The notes under the pieces were generated by a model. The model saw only the letters and a list, made by a program, of their open reading frames with translations. It ran no database searches and was not told the DNA's origin. The translations under genes and the position numbers were made by a program. Positions 6,227 to 7,334 of a DNA stretch of 7,334 bases are shown here, piece after piece. Location of the stretch: contig SVRB01000067.1 of the NCBI GenBank assembly GCA_015065045.1, forward strand, positions 1 through 7,334, given 5' to 3'. Each line of letters begins with the position of its first letter. Position 1 is the first letter of the stretch. This DNA is from Oscillospiraceae bacterium. GTDB taxonomy: Bacteria; Bacillota; Clostridia; Oscillospirales; CAG-272.

Positions 6227-6237
6227 TTTTTTAAAAA

Positions 6238-7334
6238 ATGGATTATTTACCCAGTATTTTGGCCATGCTGTTATGCGTTGCATTATCTGCATATTTCAGC
6301 GCTACGGAAACTGCATTTTCTTCTGTGAATAAAACACGTTTGAAAATGTTTTCGGATAACGGAAATAAGAGAGCTGCACTTGCTCTTCAGCTGGCCGAGG
6401 ATTATGATAAGCTGATCTCTACAATTTTGATCGGCAACAACATTGTTAACATCGCTGTTGCATCCATAGGCACACTTTTGTTTGTGGATATGCTCGGTGA
6501 TATTGGCGCGACGGTTTCAACGGCAGTTGTTACTATAGTGGTACTGATTTTCGGAGAAATCACACCCAAAAGTATAGCAAAAGAAAATCCTGAAGCCTTC
6601 TCGATTTTCAGCGCGCCATTTATTTCTATGCTGATTTTCTTGCTTACACCCTTAAACTTTATTTTTACACAGTGGAAAAAGGTTGTATTCAAGCTCTTTA
6701 AATCGAGCGGAGAAAGCAAGATGTCGCAGGAAGAATTGCTTCTCCTCGTTGAAGAAGTTCAGCAGGACGGAAGTATCGACGAAAGTGAAGGCGAGCTTCT
6801 CAAAAACGCTATTGAATTCAGAGATCTGACTGCAGAAGAAATTCTTACACACCGCACCGACCTCGAGGCTGTACGTATAGACAGCAGCAAAGAGGAAATT
6901 GCGAAGGTGTTCACGCAAACACGTTTTTCACGACTTATCGTATACCGTGATACCATCGACAACATTGTCGGCGTAATTCACCAGAAAGACTTTTACATAA
7001 ACGGCGGCGTAACCGATAAGAGCATCGAAGAAATTATGACTCCGCCGGTGTTTATTCACCAGTTTGAAAAAATCAGAGATCTTCTTGACTTCTTGCGTGC
7101 AAACAAGACTCATATCGCAATCGTTGTGGACGAGTACGGCGGTACTTTGGGAATTGTAACGATGGAAGACATTCTCGAAGAGCTTGTAGGTGAGATTTGG
7201 GACGAGCACGACGAAGTAACTGAAACGTTTGAAAAGCTCGACGAAAATACTTACCGCGTGGATTGTATGGTTAATCTTGAAGAATTCAACGATTTCTTCA
7301 ACGTTGATTTTGAATCTGACAGCGTATCGCTGGG
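6238..7334 (+). CDS. CNNM (DUF21)/CBS-pair/CorC_HlyC family divalent-cation transporter, 3' end cut by window
   Basis: Membrane protein of the family often annotated as hemolysin or CorC. Characterised members act in Mg2+ (and Co2+) export or homeostasis. The 365 codons visible are open to the window edge, and the usual length is about 420-440. The CNNM transmembrane domain (about 1-150) shows YFSATETAFSSV (19-30), ILIGNNIVNIAVASIG (63-78) and FGEITPKSIAKENP (105-118), all strong family motifs, with hydrophobic helices near 5-20, 62-82, 92-107 and 122-142. A CBS pair follows (about 195-320), ending in the diagnostic DEYGGTLGIVTMEDILEELV (298-317) and GEIWDEHD (318-325). The CorC_HlyC domain starts near 330 and is truncated. 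The gene is transcribed divergently from the polysaccharide operon. Its leader has a consensus promoter, a small ORF and a terminator, suggesting control by attenuation. The exact ion and direction of transport are inferred from family knowledge. Confidence 0.95.
   Translation, partial: MDYLPSILAMLLCVALSAYFSATETAFSSVNKTRLKMFSDNGNKRAALALQLAEDYDKLISTILIGNNIVNIAVASIGTLLFVDMLGDIGATVSTAVVTIVVLIFGEITPKSIAKENPEAFSIFSAPFISMLIFLLTPLNFIFTQWKKVVFKLFKSSGESKMSQEELLLLVEEVQQDGSIDESEGELLKNAIEFRDLTAEEILTHRTDLEAVRIDSSKEEIAKVFTQTRFSRLIVYRDTIDNIVGVIHQKDFYINGGVTDKSIEEIMTPPVFIHQFEKIRDLLDFLRANKTHIAIVVDEYGGTLGIVTMEDILEELVGEIWDEHDEVTETFEKLDENTYRVDCMVNLEEFNDFFNVDFESDSVSL

Noticed and set aside
6066..6237. Known metal or second-messenger riboswitch (M-box, yybP-ykoY, NiCo or ydaO types) in the transporter leader
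   Set aside because: I could not find the conserved core elements of these classes. The only strong helix is the terminator, and the rest folds into short weak stems. A covariance-model search would settle it.
6402..7209. Several overlapping minus-strand ORFs of 68-105 codons
   Set aside because: They are antisense to the CNNM transporter, whose frame is open from 6238 to the window edge with clear CNNM and CBS motifs.
1..7334. CRISPR array, insertion sequence, tRNA or rRNA
   Set aside because: No regularly spaced repeats, transposase-like ORF, terminal inverted repeats or recognisable RNA gene sequences were seen.

Overview
The window looks like a chromosomal piece of a low-to-moderate GC Gram-positive bacterium, most likely of the class Clostridia. 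The evidence is the strong AAGGAG/GGAGG ribosome binding sites, SigA-type promoters with TGnTATAAT extended -10 elements, A/T-rich intergenic DNA and the character of the proteins. No finer placement is possible from the sequence alone.

Minus strand, about 5950 down to 1: a compact surface-polysaccharide operon, read right to left. A SigA-like promoter (5925-5953) precedes a poorly characterised putative glycosyltransferase (4886-5875). After a 61-base gap come a family 4 glycosyltransferase (3772-4824), a family 2 glycosyltransferase of rhamnosyltransferase type (2823-3767), a polytopic O-antigen polymerase/ligase-like protein (1417-2823), RmlA/RfbA (518-1414) and the first half of RmlB/RfbB (1-498, cut by the window edge). 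From 4824 down to 498 genes are separated by -1 to 19 bases, so translation is probably coupled. RmlA and RmlB perform the first two steps of dTDP-L-rhamnose synthesis. The glycosyltransferases would assemble a repeat unit that plausibly contains rhamnose, and the membrane protein would polymerise or transfer it. No flippase, initiating phosphoglycosyl transferase, rmlC or rmlD lies inside the window.

Plus strand, about 6031 to the end: a divergent transcription unit. A consensus promoter (TTGACA, 17 bases, extended -10 TATAAT) drives a leader of about 170 bases and then a CNNM (DUF21)/CBS/CorC_HlyC family divalent-cation transporter (6238 to beyond 7334). The leader holds an unannotated 28-codon ORF (6097-6183) whose 3' end, including its stop codon, lies inside an intrinsic terminator hairpin followed by six T (6154-6196). 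This is the layout of a transcription attenuator controlled by leader-peptide translation. The peptide begins with Cys, Asp and Pro residues and precedes a probable Mg2+ transporter, so a cation-sensing role is a testable hypothesis. It is the most interesting element of the window.
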